Source of the DNA: SHLQ01 sp964494395
GTDB lineage: Bacteria; Actinomycetota; Acidimicrobiia; Acidimicrobiales; SHLQ01
Length of the DNA stretch: 7,224 bases
Direction of reading: 5' to 3'
Assembly: GCA_964494395.1 (NCBI GenBank)
Contig: CAZBTI010000155.1
Span: forward strand, 1 to 7,224
The notes under the pieces were generated by a model. It had not been told where the DNA came from and searched no databases. It saw only the letters and a program-made list of their open reading frames with translations. Of the stretch, positions 5,462 to 7,224 are shown piece by piece (within the stretch, counting starts at the first letter, position 1; the number at the start of each line of letters is the position of its first letter). Position numbers and translations under genes: made by a program.

Positions 5462-6892
5462 TTAGGCGGCGTTGATTCGTGAGGGTCTGCCGCCTGCGTT
5501 GGCAAATGCTCCGTGTTCGCGGGAACGGTCGTGTTTGATCGGATGAACACGAAGGACTTCGCCACCGGCTGAGATCTCGACAGTGTTGTCCACGATCGCT
5601 ACCTGGACCTGACGACCCCGATTTGTCTTACCGGTCCGATACGCCTCACCGGCAAACGAAATCTTGCCCGCCGAATCGACTTTGCGAGTGACCATCTGAC
5701 CAGTCGTGGCTTGCCGCGGTCGGGGCCGTTGCGGTTTTGCCTTCCGGGCTAGTGCTTTGGATTCTTTGTTCGGCCGGTGATGCTGCGCGTGGGTCGCTAC
5801 CAGCACGCCCCGATGATGAACGCTGAGGAGACCATCAGCAACGCTGACCTCAACTGTTTCTCCGTCAAGCCACACCCCAACCTTGTACGACTCACCGGCG
5901 AAGCTGATGTTCCCGGAACGACCAACCTTGCGGGTCGTGACCGGCTCAACAGTGACTTCGACCGGTGTCAGGTCTTCAGCAGCCAGCCGGAACCGCTCAT
6001 AAGGCACCACATCACCAATCCCCTGATGGCGGCGATCAAAGTTGTAGGTCCGGACCCACGCATCCACCTGGGCCTGAGCGTCCTCGATACTGGCGAACAC
6101 TTTGCCGTTCAGGAACTCCCGACGCAGCGTCTTATGCCAACGCTCGACCTTCCCGGTCGTGGTCGGCGACCTCGGAGCGGTCAGAATGTGTTTAATCCCG
6201 TGCTCCCTACAGATCCGGTCAAACAACACCTCACCAGTGCCCGGACCAAACCGGCCAGTGAACACTTTGCCGTTGTCAGTCAAAATCTGCTCCGGGACAC
6301 CGTGAGCCCGCATCGCTTTCGCCAACCCGTCACACACCGGCCGAGCTGTCGCCCGCAACACCACATGGGCCGAGATGATGAACCGCGAATGGTCATCAAT
6401 CCCCGACACGATGCTGGCCTTCCAACCATCAGCCAGCATGACCCCACCAACAACGTCCATCTGCCACAACTCCATCGGCCGTGACCGTTCCCACCGCTTG
6501 TAATCCGCGGCTTTGCGACGGCGAGCCTTCGGCTCGATCAGACCGTGGCGAACCAAACACCGATACACCGACGACCGACCAGGCAACGGATCCACACCCG
6601 ACGCCTCCAACTGGAACAACGACGTCCGAGGACCCCACCCCGGATGATCCAACCGGAACTCCACAATCAACGCCTCCACCTCGGGCGCCATCTGATGAGG
6701 ACACGACCCCGGCTTGGGCGAACCATCAACCAAACCAGCCATCCCCCTAGCGGCATACCTACGGAGCCATCGATGCACCGTCTGACGCGTCACCCCACAA
6801 TTTCGGGCCACCTCAGACACCGACATCCCGCCATCAACCACATCACGCACAGCCGAATACCGCTGTTCCACAAGTCCCAACTCCACTAACAC
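5462..6892 (-). CDS. IS481-family DDE transposase with duplicated C-terminal domain
   Basis: A 476-residue transposase. A helix-turn-helix (~24-45, SVSEVARNCGVTRQTVHRWL) and a second DNA-binding region (~65-125) are followed by an rve-type DDE core with Asp146 (LWQMDVV), Asp206 (LTDNGKVF) and Glu250 (TTGKVERWH), a D-59-D-43-E spacing. Two similar C-terminal segments follow: ~319-367 (TTRKVGRSGNISFAGESYKV) and ~400-448 (MVTRKVDSAGKISFAGEAYR), joined by a basic linker rich in Lys, Arg and Pro (~373-396). These look like a repeated small β-barrel, as in the Mu-type C-terminal domain. GTG 6892 is preferred because GGGGAGGG (6899-6906, minus strand) lies six bases before it. Length and catalytic residues are intact. 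The enzyme would bind the terminal repeats and carry out cut-and-paste or copy-type transposition of this IS. Confidence 0.93.
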   Translation of the reverse strand: MLVELGLVEQRYSAVRDVVDGGMSVSEVARNCGVTRQTVHRWLRRYAARGMAGLVDGSPKPGSCPHQMAPEVEALIVEFRLDHPGWGPRTSLFQLEASGVDPLPGRSSVYRCLVRHGLIEPKARRRKAADYKRWERSRPMELWQMDVVGGVMLADGWKASIVSGIDDHSRFIISAHVVLRATARPVCDGLAKAMRAHGVPEQILTDNGKVFTGRFGPGTGEVLFDRICREHGIKHILTAPRSPTTTGKVERWHKTLRREFLNGKVFASIEDAQAQVDAWVRTYNFDRRHQGIGDVVPYERFRLAAEDLTPVEVTVEPVTTRKVGRSGNISFAGESYKVGVWLDGETVEVSVADGLLSVHHRGVLVATHAQHHRPNKESKALARKAKPQRPRPRQATTGQMVTRKVDSAGKISFAGEAYRTGKTNRGRQVQVAIVDNTVEISAGGEVLRVHPIKHDRSREHGAFANAGGRPSRINAA

Positions 6893-6967
6893 ACACGACC
6901 CTCCCCAGCTCGATGACTATTCGTCACCAGCGAAGAGGGCTCAGCACCAGCTAGCGCGGATCCACAC

Positions 6968-7074
6968 CTGTAACACAGCTACCGAAACTGTGTAACCCAG
7001 CTACCGGAGCCGCGTCCCCGAACTGGAACACACCAACCGGAGCCAACATGGAAAGCATGACCCGGACTTTCACA
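6968..7074 (-). repeat. Right terminal inverted repeat and four-unit array
   Basis: On the minus strand the end starts TGTGAAAGTCC. Four units follow: CGGGTCATGCTTTCCA (7064-7049), CGGTTGGTGTGTTCCAG (7039-7023), CGGTAGCTGGGTTACAC (7006-6990) and CGGTAGCTGTGTTACAG (6984-6968), with steps of 25, 33 and 22 bp. The first two mirror the left end; the inner two have no counterpart there. They lie upstream of the transposase start, so transposase binding could also repress its own promoter. Confidence 0.75.
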
Positions 7075-7089
7075 CATGCTGGTACATCC
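7075..7089. repeat. Target-site duplication, right copy (15 bp)
   Basis: Exact second copy of CATGCTGGTACATCC, directly after the ACA-3' tip of the IS right end. Joining the two flanks through one copy restores the pre-insertion sequence. Confidence 0.88.
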
Positions 7090-7105
7090 TCGGTACATGC
7101 TCGTC

Positions 7106-7130
7106 CGTTCTGTAAAACTGCCTCAGAACG
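7106..7130. repeat. Short inverted repeat CGTTCTG / CAGAACG
   Basis: A perfect 7-bp dyad (7106-7112 and 7124-7130) with an 11-base loop lies just beyond the tRNA terminator. It might be a secondary hairpin or a recombination-related site; function unknown. Confidence 0.35.
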
Positions 7131-7133
7131 ACA

Positions 7134-7164
7134 AAGGCCCGGAAACGTTAAGTTTCCGGGCCTT
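7134..7164 (-). terminator. Strong hairpin terminator behind the tRNA gene
   Basis: A 13-bp perfect stem, AAGGCCCGGAAAC and its complement (7134-7146, 7152-7164), encloses a 5-base loop. It starts six bases after the encoded CCA of the minus-strand tRNA. The following bases are T-rich but interrupted (TGTCGTT). It would end tRNA transcription and, being symmetric, could also shield the tRNA from rightward transcripts out of the island. Confidence 0.85.
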
Positions 7165-7169
7165 CTGTT

Positions 7170-7224
7170 TGGTGGCGGGGGCAGGATTTGAACCTGCGAC
7201 CTTCGGGTTATGAGCCCGACGAGC
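7170..7224 (-). tRNA. Initiator tRNA-fMet (CAU), 3' part only
   Basis: The window ends inside this gene, so the acceptor 5' strand and most of the D-arm are missing. Visible on the minus strand: anticodon loop CTCATAA with CAU at 7212-7210, a stem with three G:C pairs next to the loop (GGG/CCC), T-arm GCAGG-TTCAAAT-CCTGC, acceptor CCCCGCC, discriminator A and an encoded CCA (7172-7170). The three G:C pairs mark an initiator rather than an elongator tRNA. The segment from GCTCG through AGGTCG is identical, as I recall it, to E. coli tRNA-fMet. Position 72 would be C; the initiator-type 1:72 mismatch cannot be checked because base 1 is outside the window. Confidence 0.92.

Larger units (their letters stand above)
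5398..7074 (-). mobile_element. Complete IS481-family insertion sequence (1677 bp)
   Basis: The element is bounded by imperfect terminal inverted repeats, both beginning TGT. The outer 52 bp of the two ends align without gaps at 36 identical positions, and the element is flanked by an exact 15-bp direct repeat. It contains one intact transposase gene on the minus strand. The outer repeats contain spaced copies of a 17-bp unit; two more copies lie inside the right end. It sits at the broken 3' end of an older IS481-type transposase gene. Intact ends, target duplication and reading frame indicate a recent, probably still mobile insertion. It carries no passenger gene. Confidence 0.88.

Noticed and set aside
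4869..5465. Reading the first transposase as a complete 190-residue gene ending at 5465
   Set aside because: The last ~28 residues come from the target duplication and the left end of the inserted IS, and two of the three catalytic acidic residues are missing.
7170..7224. Elongator tRNA-Met or tRNA-Ile2 (CAU)
   Set aside because: The three consecutive G:C pairs flanking the anticodon loop and the near-identity to the known initiator 3' half point to tRNA-fMet.
1..7224. CRISPR array
   Set aside because: The only regularly spaced repeats are the degenerate subterminal units of the IS. Their number, spacing and position at the element ends do not fit a CRISPR array, and no cas gene is present.

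Overview
The window looks like high-GC actinobacterial accessory DNA ending at a chromosomal tRNA gene. The clues are the GC-rich codon use, a CmtR-like metal sensor with an apparently leaderless promoter, IS481-type transposases, and a wall hydrolase of a type common in actinobacterial conjugative elements. I cannot name the genus from the sequence alone.

Left part (1-2671, + strand): the end of an integrated mobile element. The last codons of an unidentified gene overlap, as TGATG, a membrane-anchored two-domain cell-wall hydrolase (lytic transglycosylase plus LytM/M23). This is followed closely by a MerR/Xis-type excisionase and a complete tyrosine recombinase with all six catalytic residues. 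The layout fits the tail of an integrative (probably conjugative) element. No attachment-site core is recognisable next to int.

Middle part (2923-4606, - strand): a compact three-gene metal-response operon read towards int. It encodes a CmtR-like ArsR/SmtB sensor, a membrane protein of the cation-diffusion-facilitator type with an N-terminal HMA-like domain, and a signal peptidase II (LspA). The genes are joined by two 4-bp ATGA overlaps. In front of the sensor gene lies a 14-bp palindrome nested exactly on the axis of an outer 8-bp inverted repeat. The outer arm contains a TANNNT box placed as for a leaderless transcript, so repressor binding should block the promoter directly.

Right part (4779-7089): nested insertion sequences. 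A 5'-damaged and 3'-truncated IS481-type transposase remnant (+ strand) is followed by a complete 1677-bp IS481-type element (5398-7074, transposase on -). This element has imperfect terminal repeats starting TGT, a 15-bp target duplication, and several copies of a 17-bp subterminal unit at each end. Its transposase carries a duplicated C-terminal domain.

Right edge: a strong 13-bp hairpin terminator and the 3' part of an initiator tRNA-fMet (- strand, CAU anticodon, encoded CCA). The tRNA 3' end points into the accessory DNA. It may be the island boundary or simply the next host gene.
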